Source of the DNA: an uncultured Dyadobacter sp. | GTDB taxonomy: Bacteria; Bacteroidota; Bacteroidia; Cytophagales; Spirosomataceae | Direction of reading: 5' to 3' | NCBI RefSeq assembly: GCF_946482605.1 | Contig: NZ_CAMLSE010000002.1 | Location: forward strand, 1 to 64,000 | Length of the DNA: 64,000 nt | Part shown: in pieces, positions 35,177-43,835 of the stretch | How the letters are laid out: the number at the start of each line of letters is the position of its first letter | Position numbering within the stretch: the stretch's first letter is position 1 | Program-made: the position numbers and the translations under genes | The notes under the pieces: model-generated | Told to the model about the DNA's origin: nothing | The model's input: only the letters and a program-made list of their open reading frames with translations | The model's database searches: none

Positions 35177-36610
35177 ATGAAAAAGTACCTTTTATACAGC
35201 CTCATCGCGGTTACCGCCGGTTCCTGTTCCGATTTCCTCAGCTTGCAGCCGGAGTACCAGATCAGCGAAAATTCATTTTATAAAAGCCCGAAGGACTTCG
35301 AAACCGCATTGGTAGGAAACTATGCCGGCCTCCAAGGCTTGCATAACACGGCGCTGATCGATCTGGGAGACCTTACCACGGATAATACCGATATTAAATC
35401 CACTTCCCCACTGGTGGCCGAGGCCGAATGCGACGAGGTGAACCTGACCGCGTCCAACGACTTTCTCAATACCGTCTGGGGAACCTCCTTCGCGACCATC
35501 GCCAGATCCAACAACATTCTCTCACGGCTCGACGCGGTGACGATGACCGAGGCGCAAAAGAACCAGTACAAGGGAGAAGCCCTGTTTTTGCGGGGTTACG
35601 CCTACTTCTACCTGGTCCGGCTGTTCGGCAATGTGCCTATTGTGGATGTCTCATTCAGAAGTCCTGACGAGATCATGAACTTCGATATGACCAGAAAGCC
35701 GGTTGCGGATGTGTACAATGTGATTATTCAGGATTTGACCCAGGCGGCCACCTTGCTGAACGGTGTGACCGGTTTGAGCAAATCGCAGGCTTCGGTGGGT
35801 GCCGCCAAAACGCTTTTGGGCAAAGTATACCTGACCACAAAGCAGTTTGACCAGGCCAGAACGGTTTTGAAAGAAGTGATCGACCAGAAGGTCTACACAT
35901 TGAATCCCGACTACAAGAAATTGTTCACCAATGGCAATGACGAGTTGCAGGAATCGATCTTTGAAGTAAAATATTTGTCGGGCAACGTCGGCGAAGGAAA
36001 CTCATTCTCGTCGATCTTCATGCCTTCCCGGTTTGACGTCGGCATGTTCCCCGGCAATATGCAGGGCGCGGGCCGGGTTTTGCCGACCCGCCAGATGGCA
36101 AACTCCTATGAGACAGGTGATTTGAGACGGACTGCATCCATTGGCGATTCGGTGAAGCTGATATCCGGCAAATACGAAAAAGACCTTTTCGGGTTGAAAT
36201 TCGTGGATTTCACCACGGGCATTGTCGGGGACGGCGGCATCAATTTCACCTCTTTGCGCTATGCCGATGTGCTCCTGATGTATGCCGAAGCTTTGAACGA
36301 GACCAGTAATACGGCCGATGCCCATACTTACCTTAATGCCGTGCGAAGCCGCGCAGGCCTGCCGGCGAAAGCAGGTTTGGATAAGGCCGCATTCACATTA
36401 GCGCTGGAAAATGAAAGGAAATTTGAATTTTTCCTGGAAGGACACCGGTGGTTCGATCTGGTGCGGACGGGACGTTTTCAGGTGGTGATGAATAAGTATT
36501 TCAAAGACAACGGACTGAGTTTCACCGTGGCCGATCATGAGATACTGATGCCTATACCATTGCGCGAGATCGATATCAATCCGAATCTGGGACAAAATCC
36601 GGGATATTAA
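35177..36610 (+). CDS. SusD/RagB-type glycan-binding outer-membrane lipoprotein
   Basis: 477 residues. The lipoprotein signal MKKYLLYSLIAVTAGSCSDF has its Cys at residue 17, and FLSLQPEYQISENSFYKSPK is the usual SusD start. TPR-like helices include YKGEALFLRGYAYFYLVRLF with the conserved RGYAYFYLVRLFG motif. The C-terminal LRYADVLLMYAEALNE, FLEGHRWFDLVRTGRF and PIPLREIDINPNLGQNPGY are signature segments. It forms the lid of the SusC transporter just upstream and binds the incoming glycan. The next gene starts two bases after its stop, so the exported 844-residue protein is part of the same operon. Confidence 0.97.
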   Translation: MKKYLLYSLIAVTAGSCSDFLSLQPEYQISENSFYKSPKDFETALVGNYAGLQGLHNTALIDLGDLTTDNTDIKSTSPLVAEAECDEVNLTASNDFLNTVWGTSFATIARSNNILSRLDAVTMTEAQKNQYKGEALFLRGYAYFYLVRLFGNVPIVDVSFRSPDEIMNFDMTRKPVADVYNVIIQDLTQAATLLNGVTGLSKSQASVGAAKTLLGKVYLTTKQFDQARTVLKEVIDQKVYTLNPDYKKLFTNGNDELQESIFEVKYLSGNVGEGNSFSSIFMPSRFDVGMFPGNMQGAGRVLPTRQMANSYETGDLRRTASIGDSVKLISGKYEKDLFGLKFVDFTTGIVGDGGINFTSLRYADVLLMYAEALNETSNTADAHTYLNAVRSRAGLPAKAGLDKAAFTLALENERKFEFFLEGHRWFDLVRTGRFQVVMNKYFKDNGLSFTVADHEILMPIPLREIDINPNLGQNPGY

Positions 36611-36612
36611 AC

Positions 36613-39147
36613 ATGATGATACTAATGATTGCAAAAAAGAATGTACGGGCATGGATAGCGCTGCTTCTGGCGCCATTGGCAGCAATGGCGCAACCGCAAC
36701 CGTCGACGCTCAAAGGCGTTCCATTCAACAACATTACCCTCGAAGTTTCCCTGAAACCTTTCCGGAAGAACGACAAGGCCTACATCCGGGAAACCGCCCG
36801 CGAAATGTTCACGCAATGGCATTCCATGCTCCGGCATGCCGACACGGTGTCGGTGATGCTATGGACCGGCGATGGCTCCGAGATCCTCGAATACAAGGGC
36901 GATCCGGCCCAGCGGCTCGAATGGGCCCGGTACATCGGCAACCCGAATACCGAACATGCCGTGAACTCCGGGCCCAGGGAGCTTTCGATTCACGAACGGG
37001 CCTATCTGTACCTCGAAAACCCGCCGGAATTCACCTACGGCGATTTGAAATTCATTGTGCAGGCTTTGAAGGAAGAGGGTCGCAAGGTTACCGGCAAGCC
37101 CATCCGCGTGGGTGAAACCTTCGATCCGGGGCCGGAATTTGCCAAATCGGATTTCAAGTACAACCGCCATCGCGAAATCCTTGGCGGCAGCGCGATGGGC
37201 CACAACACGATGGTGAGCTGCTACTCCGTCCTGAAAGCCGACAGCCAGCCCTATGCGGGTTTCCCGGGCGGCATTCCCGAGGGTACGCCATTCGGCACAT
37301 TCCTGGGCAGGCAGAGCCGCCACTTGCTGCAAGACATGGATTTTGATTACATATGGATGAGCAACGGCTTCGGCTTCGGGGTGGAAGGCTGGTCGTCTAC
37401 CGGCGCTATTTTCGACGGCAAAGGTTTCGACCAGGACAAACTCGCCGCGACACGTTCCAAAATCGCCGATTTCTGGAAGTATTTCAGAGCCGAATGCCCC
37501 GACGTGCAGGTGCAGACGCGTGGGACGAACCTCTCGGCCGGTGCCGATCTCGCGCGCGACGGCGTCGATCTCAAATCCATTTACAAGGACAAAAACATAT
37601 TACCGCCACCCAACTCACCCTGGGCCGCACTGGATGGCGATTTTGGGCTCGAAATGGTGGGTTATATGTCGAGAATGGCCGAACTGCCCGACGAGCGCTA
37701 CCTTTTCCGTTACTATACCCACGACCCCTGGTGGATTAACAGCCCCTGGCTCGACCGTTACGGCCGTGAGCCGCACGACATTTACCTGCCTCTGACCGTG
37801 TCGCGCATCAATGCCAAAGGCGAGGTGAAACTGCCGAGCCATCTGAACCTGCTGAGCATCGACGACTCCTTTGGCAACATGCCCACGCAGGTGCCCGACG
37901 AAGTAACGCCGCACATCCTCAAAGCCCGCTACGACGCGCCTACCGCGCCGGGCCCGCTCGTGTGGGTATACCCGTTCGACGAGTATCACGACTGGGCATT
38001 CCGTTACAAAGATCGCCTGCCCGAGATCTATTACGGCGACTGGCTGATCCGCCAGGCATTGAATAATGGCCTGCCCGTCAATACGGTGATCTCGACCACT
38101 TCATTTAAAAAGGTCATTCAGATCGATCCGGCAAAATTTAAGGAATCGGTGCTGCTGACAGTCGTGCCCGAAGCGGATTCGGAACTGGAAAAAGCATTGA
38201 TTTCATTTGTACAAAATGGTGGAAAACTGATGGTTTACGGTCCGGCCGGACATGCAGGCAAGGCATTTCTCGAACTGTTGAACCTGCAAAATGTGGCACC
38301 ACTCGAAGGCGAGTTCAAGATCAGCAGCGTTTATTCGGGTGATGAAATGCGGAGCCCATACCCCGGCAAGATCATACACAACGCATTGTTCTCGGGCGGA
38401 GGAGTAGCAACAAAGGTTCAAAACCCTTCGGAGGCCTCCACCAAAATCCTGTCCCAAATGAGCCAGGGCAGCCAGAAACGCGATGCCGCGTGGGTGCGGG
38501 AGAAAAAGGACTGGAATGGCGGAAAAGTGGTTTACATCCGTGGTACCAATTCGAGCAAGTTTACCGGCGGCAAGCTGCTTACACCCGACGACCCTTCCCA
38601 GCTTTTCACCGGGCCGCTCTTGCTGCGGTATACCATGCATGAATTTGGCGTCGACCTGAACATCATGAAGGAAGGTCCGTCGATCAAGAATCCGGTGCTG
38701 ACGGTTTCGAGGAGCAGCAATGCATTCATTTTTGCAGGGTATAATCCCAACACCACCATTAGCAACAAATTCCGCTTTCCCCAGGGCGCCCCTCTGCTGA
38801 ACGGCCTCGATACCAAACTTGAAAAAGGGAGCTCGGTGTATAGCCTCCCTACCTCCTGGAACCGCGAATCGCGGGTTTTTGTGGAGCAAAACGAAGGTAT
38901 TGTCTCGCTGAAAGAGCTGCATTCCGGAGAAATGGGCATTACCAAACGCTACCGCATTACAGGCCTGAAAAACGCCACCGTGCGCATTTATCCGCATGAG
39001 AACATTAGCTCCGGGCAGTTCAATGCTTATCTGAATGCCAACTATCCATGGCGTCAGGGCCGTACCCAGTTCAAAACCGGCGATCCGAAATTCGGGAAGC
39101 ATTTTGTGGTAGAAAACGTGACGGGGGACCTGGTCGTGTCATGGTAA
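36613..39147 (+). CDS. Exported 844-residue protein of unrecognised family, possible TIM-barrel glycoside hydrolase
   Basis: I do not recognise the family. The signal peptide (WIALLLAPLAAMAQPQPS) ends near AMA-Q; start at 36613 or at the Met at 36628. Residues ~35-480 alternate beta and alpha segments as in a TIM barrel. Candidate acidic residues sit at strand ends: E168 (RVGETFDPG), E258 (FGVEGWSS), D417/D418 (LSIDDSFG) and E457 (PFDEYHD). Residues ~500-570 (LISFVQNGGKLMVYGPAG) resemble the glutamine-amidotransferase-like domain of GH42-type beta-galactosidases. A beta-rich C-terminus follows. It is two bases behind SusD, so it most likely processes the imported glycan in the periplasm. Enzyme activity is an inference. 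A terminator follows. Confidence 0.85.
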   Translation: MMILMIAKKNVRAWIALLLAPLAAMAQPQPSTLKGVPFNNITLEVSLKPFRKNDKAYIRETAREMFTQWHSMLRHADTVSVMLWTGDGSEILEYKGDPAQRLEWARYIGNPNTEHAVNSGPRELSIHERAYLYLENPPEFTYGDLKFIVQALKEEGRKVTGKPIRVGETFDPGPEFAKSDFKYNRHREILGGSAMGHNTMVSCYSVLKADSQPYAGFPGGIPEGTPFGTFLGRQSRHLLQDMDFDYIWMSNGFGFGVEGWSSTGAIFDGKGFDQDKLAATRSKIADFWKYFRAECPDVQVQTRGTNLSAGADLARDGVDLKSIYKDKNILPPPNSPWAALDGDFGLEMVGYMSRMAELPDERYLFRYYTHDPWWINSPWLDRYGREPHDIYLPLTVSRINAKGEVKLPSHLNLLSIDDSFGNMPTQVPDEVTPHILKARYDAPTAPGPLVWVYPFDEYHDWAFRYKDRLPEIYYGDWLIRQALNNGLPVNTVISTTSFKKVIQIDPAKFKESVLLTVVPEADSELEKALISFVQNGGKLMVYGPAGHAGKAFLELLNLQNVAPLEGEFKISSVYSGDEMRSPYPGKIIHNALFSGGGVATKVQNPSEASTKILSQMSQGSQKRDAAWVREKKDWNGGKVVYIRGTNSSKFTGGKLLTPDDPSQLFTGPLLLRYTMHEFGVDLNIMKEGPSIKNPVLTVSRSSNAFIFAGYNPNTTISNKFRFPQGAPLLNGLDTKLEKGSSVYSLPTSWNRESRVFVEQNEGIVSLKELHSGEMGITKRYRITGLKNATVRIYPHENISSGQFNAYLNANYPWRQGRTQFKTGDPKFGKHFVVENVTGDLVVSW

Positions 39148-39183
39148 CAGCGGACCACGCACCGCATTATTACAAGTATTACC

Positions 39184-39218
39184 GTGTTCTGCACCTTGGC
39201 AATTGAGGTGCAGAACAC
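39184..39218 (+). terminator. Hairpin terminator after the 844-residue exported protein gene
   Basis: GTGTTCTGCACCT (39184-39196) pairs perfectly with AGGTGCAGAACAC (39206-39218) across a 9-base loop. A T-run follows a few bases later (gcattttta). It likely ends the SusC/SusD operon before the SGNH gene. Confidence 0.75.
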
Positions 39219-39283
39219 CGTGAGCATTTTTATCTGACAAACTGACTATTCCTGACCATACCCAACCCGACCAAAAGAAACCC

Positions 39284-39988
39284 ATGCCTAAACACCTGTT
39301 CGCCGCCATTCTCCTGACCATTGCCGCTGCCACCAACGTCGTCGGACAAATTGCCGACACGAGTTATTTGTCGGATGTAAAACGGGAGCTGCGCACGCAG
39401 TGGCCAAAAAACCGGCTGATCAATATCGTCTTTCACGGACATTCCGTTCCCGCAGGCTTTTGGGAAAATCATGAGGTACATACGTTGGAGTCTTATCCCA
39501 ACCTGTTCCTGAGAGCATTGAAGGAAAAATATCCTTATGCGGTCGTCAATGTGATCGTAACGGCGATCGGCGGGGAAAACTCACCGAGCGGGGCAAAACG
39601 CTTCGAGTCCGAAGTCTTACCGCACCGGCCCGATGTCATTTTCATCGATTACGCATTGAACGACCGGTTTTCACCTTTGGATAAAACCCGTGAGGCATTG
39701 GAAAAGATGATCCGGTCGGCGCAGGCGAAAAACATCAAGGTGATCCTGGTAACGCCCTCTCCGGACCAGCGCATTGATATCAGTGATCCGTCCAATCCGC
39801 TCGATCCGTACGCCGCGCAGATCCGCGAATTGGCCAGCCAATACCACACGGGCCTCGCCGATCCGTACCAGGATTTTCAGCAGATCGTAAAGGATGGGAA
39901 ACTCAAGGCAGTGATGTCGTCGGTGAATCACCCCAATCAAGAAGGGCACCTGGTGATTGTGAACCGGCTGCTACCCTATTTCTTTTAA
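39284..39988 (+). CDS. Secreted SGNH/GDSL-type hydrolase
   Basis: 234 residues with a signal peptide (FAAILLTIAAATNVVGQI). SGNH block I reads VFHGHSVPAGFW with S54 as nucleophile (GHS instead of GDS). TAIGGENSPSG supplies block II Gly, DYALNDRF block III Asn, and VNHPNQEGH block V His (H216). The Asp normally three residues before that His is Ser here (S213), so the standard DxxH dyad is altered. Probable role: removing acetyl or other esters from the glycan used by this locus. It follows the SusC/D operon after a terminator, and its stop is four bases from the convergent GntR gene. Confidence 0.85.
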   Translation: MPKHLFAAILLTIAAATNVVGQIADTSYLSDVKRELRTQWPKNRLINIVFHGHSVPAGFWENHEVHTLESYPNLFLRALKEKYPYAVVNVIVTAIGGENSPSGAKRFESEVLPHRPDVIFIDYALNDRFSPLDKTREALEKMIRSAQAKNIKVILVTPSPDQRIDISDPSNPLDPYAAQIRELASQYHTGLADPYQDFQQIVKDGKLKAVMSSVNHPNQEGHLVIVNRLLPYFF

Positions 39989-39992
39989 CCGG

Positions 39993-40745
39993 TCACCCGG
40001 CGTCGTGGTAATCGGGGTTGGCGCTGATGGCAAATTTGTATTTGTCGCCGCGGTAAAACGATCTTTCGATTTCCACGACTTCGCTGTCCTTGCAGATCAC
40101 CGCGCTGTCGAGGATAAACATCGGAGTGGGCGCTGTCAGCTCAAAGTTATCCAGCTCCGAGCCGGGTTGCGCGATTTCGGTGCTTAACGTCTGCTTCACC
40201 TCGTCGATGCGCAGATGATAGGTGTTTTCATAAACTTTGAAATAGGAAATTTCGGTCGGCATCCGGTTGATCTTCGGGCAGAGCGCAAGCGAAATGTACT
40301 TGATTTCGTCCTTGATGATCTCGTCGTCGGCATAGCGCAACTGATGGATTTTCAGCACCGGCCCGTCCATGATGAAATGCTTGCCGCCGATTTCAGACGA
40401 GATCCCGTCGTCGAGGACCGTTTTCTCCAACACAACATTATGCGGCTCGAACCCCTCGGCGATCAGGCTTTCGTGGAAGCCGCGCCGTGTCGCATTGATC
40501 GACCCCAGGGTCCTGATCAGATGATGGCCCACCGTCCGGTTCAGCACGAATGTTCCTTTCCCTTTGATACGCCTGGCCCAGCCCTGGTTTTCGATTTCCA
40601 GCAGGCTTTTCCGCGCCGTGGTATTGCTTACCCTGTAATTTTTGATCAACTCATTTTCGGAGGGGATCTTATCGCCCGGCTGTAATTCGCCGGACTTGAT
40701 CCGCCCGATGATTTCATCACTAATACTAAGAAACTTGGGTTTCAT
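39993..40745 (-). CDS. GntR/HutC-family transcriptional regulator with UTRA ligand domain
   Basis: 250 residues from the Met at 40745. The N-terminal winged helix is clear: SDEIIGRIKSGELQPGDKIP, SENELIKNYRVSNTTARKSL and GWARRIKGKGTFV. The C-terminal ~160 residues form a UTRA domain (IKYISLALCPKINRMPTEIS, YKFAISANPDYHDAG), which in this family binds sugar phosphates or similar effectors. It is encoded at the far end of the sugar locus, convergent with the SGNH gene, and is the natural regulator of the locus. The 13-bp motif before the transporter and isomerase is a candidate operator. An upstream-extended frame to 41144 is rejected because it overlaps the exporter gene. Confidence 0.94.
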   Translation of the reverse strand: MKPKFLSISDEIIGRIKSGELQPGDKIPSENELIKNYRVSNTTARKSLLEIENQGWARRIKGKGTFVLNRTVGHHLIRTLGSINATRRGFHESLIAEGFEPHNVVLEKTVLDDGISSEIGGKHFIMDGPVLKIHQLRYADDEIIKDEIKYISLALCPKINRMPTEISYFKVYENTYHLRIDEVKQTLSTEIAQPGSELDNFELTAPTPMFILDSAVICKDSEVVEIERSFYRGDKYKFAISANPDYHDAG

Positions 40746-40846
40746 CAGACCTGCACAAAAGATAAATGAAACACCAAAATAAGTCATCTTTGGCAATAAA
40801 TCAGCAACAACTGCAAACATGGTCTGCCATGGGGACGCCAGCGCGT

Positions 40847-42268
40847 TTAGTGCGGGATTACTTCCCGGCATGGCTCGCCACGATCGGGCAGTAACCACAG
40901 GCAAAAGCCGACAATGCCCAGCAGAACGATATTGACGCCCGTCGCAATCCGATAGGCCGAAACAAATGCTGCGACGTCGGGCGCTGGCCCCAGCCGGGAG
41001 AAAAACAGGCCACCGATCACCCCGATGCCCAGTGCAATGGCGGTTTGCTGAAATGTCGAAAATATGCCCGAAGCCGCCGCCGCAAATTCGTGAGGGATAT
41101 TTTGGAGCGCAATGCCCAGCAGCGAAGGCAATACCGACCCGCAACCGGTGCCGTACAGGAACAGGACGGGGTACAGTAACGCCCGGTCCGCCTCAGCGTT
41201 TTTGAGAACAAGCATATGGAGCCCGAGTGTCGCCATCATCAGCAGCACCCCGGCCTGCAATACCTTTTTACCATACACCGGAACCAGGCGCAAGGATACC
41301 AGCGATGCCACCACGTAACCGGCGCCCTGCGCCACAAACAGCATTCCCGTTTCGGCGGACCCGATGCCGAGGCCGGTTTCCAACAGCATTACATTGATCA
41401 GAAAATAGGAGTCCTGGACCATGAAGTAAAACAGCACAACCGCCATGCCGATATTGAAATCGCGGGAGCTGAACAGGCGCATGTCCAGCAAAGGCTGGCG
41501 GCCGGTCGCCTGTTTCCTTTGCTGGTCGCGGACGAACAGGATTAGCATTGCGCCCCCGGCACAGCCCATCGCCATGCACCACCAGGGCCATTTGAGCTCA
41601 CGCCCGCGTATCAGCGGGTACATAATGCACATGAGCGCTCCCGTGAGCAGCAGCACGCCGGAATAATCGAACCCGCTACGCTGGCTGCGGTCGCCACGGG
41701 GCAGGAACATTGCGGCCAGCACTACGGATAACAGGCCAATGGGCAGGTTGATCAGAAAAATAAGCCGCCAGCCTTCTACGATCCCATCGACCTCAGGCAG
41801 GATTCCTCCCAAAAACTGCCCGATCACCGAAGCGCTTCCCGCCACGCTGCCATAGATGCCCAACGCCTTTACACGTTCTGCACGGCCCGGGAACAGCACC
41901 TGAATGCAGGTAATGCCCTGCGGGATCATCCAGGCGGCGCTCACGCCCTGTGCAAACCGGGCAACGTTTAACTGCCAGGCCGTTTGCGCGAAACCACAGG
42001 CGACGGAGATCAGCACAAACAGCAGCATAGAAACCACGAATACCTTCTTTTGACCATAGTAATCCCCGGCCCTCCCGCCTGTGACCAGGAAGATGGCATA
42101 ACCAAGCAGATAAAGCGCTATCACCAGCTGCATATCGCTGTCCGTGCCTCCTACGCCCGCTTTAATGGCCGGAAGGGCGACGTTCACGATGAAAATGTCC
42201 ATCACGGACAGGAATACCGAAGAAGAAATGATGGCCAGCAGCAGCCACTTTGAAATTTGTCTGTCCAT
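40847..42268 (-). CDS. MFS drug exporter, DHA2 (EmrB/QacA) family
   Basis: 473 residues with about fourteen hydrophobic segments. The start region SSSVFLSVMDIFIVNVALPA is the characteristic TM1 motif of the DHA2 family with its Asp. YLLGYAIFLVTGGRAGDYYG and KKVFVVSMLLFVLIS give the loop 2-3 motif, and WRLIFLINLPIGLLSVVLAA is another family hallmark. It exports hydrophobic toxic compounds by proton antiport; the substrate is unknown. It is divergent from the HxlR regulator at 42380 across 111 bases, a common pairing for regulator and target. Confidence 0.93.
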   Translation of the reverse strand: MDRQISKWLLLAIISSSVFLSVMDIFIVNVALPAIKAGVGGTDSDMQLVIALYLLGYAIFLVTGGRAGDYYGQKKVFVVSMLLFVLISVACGFAQTAWQLNVARFAQGVSAAWMIPQGITCIQVLFPGRAERVKALGIYGSVAGSASVIGQFLGGILPEVDGIVEGWRLIFLINLPIGLLSVVLAAMFLPRGDRSQRSGFDYSGVLLLTGALMCIMYPLIRGRELKWPWWCMAMGCAGGAMLILFVRDQQRKQATGRQPLLDMRLFSSRDFNIGMAVVLFYFMVQDSYFLINVMLLETGLGIGSAETGMLFVAQGAGYVVASLVSLRLVPVYGKKVLQAGVLLMMATLGLHMLVLKNAEADRALLYPVLFLYGTGCGSVLPSLLGIALQNIPHEFAAAASGIFSTFQQTAIALGIGVIGGLFFSRLGPAPDVAAFVSAYRIATGVNIVLLGIVGFCLWLLPDRGEPCREVIPH

Positions 42269-42379
42269 TGCGTTGTTGGATGATCAGGAAAGCCGAAACC
42301 ATTCATCGGGATCGGTTTTTCAACCAAAAATCAAACAGCAGCTGTTCGTAGTCAAGTAGTTTACAACAAGATACCAGGT

Positions 42380-42766
42380 ATGCCAAACGATACTATTCAT
42401 GAAGATCAGGGGATTGCAAAACAGGATTCCGGATCTTTTTCGAAAAAAATTAACAACATGAACATCGCCCTCGATATCATCGGAGGCAAATGGAAGCTCA
42501 TGCTCCTCAACAGGATCCGGGAAGAATGCCCGATGCGTTTCGGTGTGCTGCGCCGCAAGTTGCCGCACATTACGCAGGCTACCCTCACCGCCCAGCTGAA
42601 ACAACTCGAAAAAGACGGCATCCTGCTCCGGGAAGCGTACGCGGAATCCCCGCCGAGAGTAGAGTACAAACTGACCGAGATCGGCAAAAGCCTGATACCG
42701 ATTATGGATTCGCTTTGTGCGTGGGGTGAGGATTACGAGAAAAGAAAAAGTCCGGAAGCCGGGTGA
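42380..42766 (+). CDS. HxlR-family winged-helix transcriptional regulator
   Basis: 128 residues. The HxlR core starts INNMNIALDIIGGKWKLMLL and has MRFGVLRRKLPHITQATLTA, LKQLEKDGILLREAYAESPP and RVEYKLTEIGKSLIPIMDSL, all typical. An N-terminal extension of ~27 residues precedes the core; an internal start at 42458 (MNIALD) is possible. It is a likely repressor or redox/electrophile-responsive regulator of the divergent DHA2 exporter. No clean operator palindrome was identified in the 111-base spacer. Confidence 0.95.
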   Translation: MPNDTIHEDQGIAKQDSGSFSKKINNMNIALDIIGGKWKLMLLNRIREECPMRFGVLRRKLPHITQATLTAQLKQLEKDGILLREAYAESPPRVEYKLTEIGKSLIPIMDSLCAWGEDYEKRKSPEAG

Positions 42767-42840
42767 TCCGGGATGGCGGGATACAGGTACGCGGAGATAA
42801 ATATGACCAAAGTCATTTTTAAACACCATACACGTCAATT

Positions 42841-42869
42841 TTTGACTGGCGCGGACATGGTTACTTTAC
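42841..42869 (+). promoter_or_regulatory. Putative uspA promoter (TTTG-N17-TACTTTAC)
   Basis: TTTG at 42841-42844 and TACTTTAC at 42862-42869 are 17 bases apart, 36 bases before the UspA start. The -7 box matches TAnnTTTG only in part, so this is tentative. Confidence 0.3.
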
Positions 42870-42904
42870 CTCCGAATCATGATGCCCGTTGCTGCGCTCT
42901 CCCT

Positions 42905-43750
42905 ATGAAAAAAATCCTGGCACCCTTCGATTTCTCGCCTTCTGCGATGCACGCGCTGCATTTCGCTATCGACATCGCCGCGGCGAACGACAGCGAGGTC
43001 TTTGTACTGAAAGTGCTGGAATTCACGCCATTGTATATCGAAAGCATCAATGCGATCCCTTTTTATGCCGACAGCGCTTCGGTATTGGCGGACCTGAAAG
43101 AACAGGCCCGCAACAATTTCGAGGAACTGAGGTGGGTGATCGACAGCCGGGTGCCCGTACATTTCGGCGTAGAGCAAGGCGCACTCAGCCAGACGGTACT
43201 GCAAGCCATTCGCCAGCACGAAATAGATCTCGTGGTAATGGGTACCAAAGGCAGCAGCGGAATAAGCGAGCTGCTGATCGGGTCCAATACGGAAAAGATC
43301 GTGAGAAGCTCACCGGTTCCTGTGTTTGCCATTCATAAACAACAGAAAATAAGCGCCGTACGAAACATCATCGTTCCCACCACCCTGGACTACGGGCAGG
43401 CTTCGCTTATGGAGAAAATAAAGATGCTTCAAAATTTCTTTCATGCCCGGCTACACCTTTTGTTCATCAAAACGCCCTACGTGAAGGAAACGGACCACGC
43501 GCTCCACGCCGATCTGGAAAGCCTTGCGCAGCATTACGGCCTCAACGACTATGTGGCCCACGTCAGGCATGAGTTCGATGAGGAAAAAGGCATTCTCAAA
43601 TTTGCGGCGAAGCTGGGCTACTCCATCATCGCCATGGGCACACACGGATTCACAGGACTGACGCACCTGATGCTCGGCAGTATCGCCGAAAATGTCGTCA
43701 ACCATACCCATGAGGCCGTTTGGACTTATGCCATGCAGGAGTCGGTTTAG
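42905..43750 (+). CDS. Universal stress protein, two UspA domains
   Basis: 281 residues from the Met at 42905 (MKKILAPFDFSPSAMHALHF), which starts a canonical Usp strand. Two Usp domains lie in tandem, about 1-150 and 151-281. Both carry an ATP-type G-x2-G-x9-G-S motif: VVMGTKGSSGISELLIGSNT in the first and AMGTHGFTGLTHLMLGSIAE in the second. It probably binds ATP and helps survival under starvation or redox stress; direct targets are unknown. A longer upstream frame exists from 42773 but overlaps the promoter-like boxes. It follows the HxlR gene by 138 bases and is probably transcribed on its own. Confidence 0.94.
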   Translation: MKKILAPFDFSPSAMHALHFAIDIAAANDSEVFVLKVLEFTPLYIESINAIPFYADSASVLADLKEQARNNFEELRWVIDSRVPVHFGVEQGALSQTVLQAIRQHEIDLVVMGTKGSSGISELLIGSNTEKIVRSSPVPVFAIHKQQKISAVRNIIVPTTLDYGQASLMEKIKMLQNFFHARLHLLFIKTPYVKETDHALHADLESLAQHYGLNDYVAHVRHEFDEEKGILKFAAKLGYSIIAMGTHGFTGLTHLMLGSIAENVVNHTHEAVWTYAMQESV

Positions 43751-43781
43751 AATGAGGTATACCGGGTGAGGGGAAATTTGC

Positions 43782-43822
43782 GCCGCGCTCCCTGAAAAGG
43801 ATGATTGCACAGAAAGCGCGGC
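43782..43822. terminator. Stem-loop between uspA and the T9SS phosphatase gene
   Basis: GCCGCGCT (43782-43789) pairs perfectly with AGCGCGGC (43815-43822) around a 25-base loop, and a T-run follows at 43839. It lies between convergent genes. The loop is long, so it is only a probable terminator. Confidence 0.4.
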
Positions 43823-43835
43823 TTGTCCCAGCCTC

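Noticed and set aside
40849..40858. TTAGTGCG resembling the 13-bp motif near the DHA2 gene end
   Set aside because: Only eight bases match and they include the stop codon of the coding region, so it is most likely coincidence.
40746..41144. Extended N-terminus of the GntR regulator
   Set aside because: It overlaps the DHA2 exporter gene in another frame, and the GntR fold begins directly after the Met at 40745.
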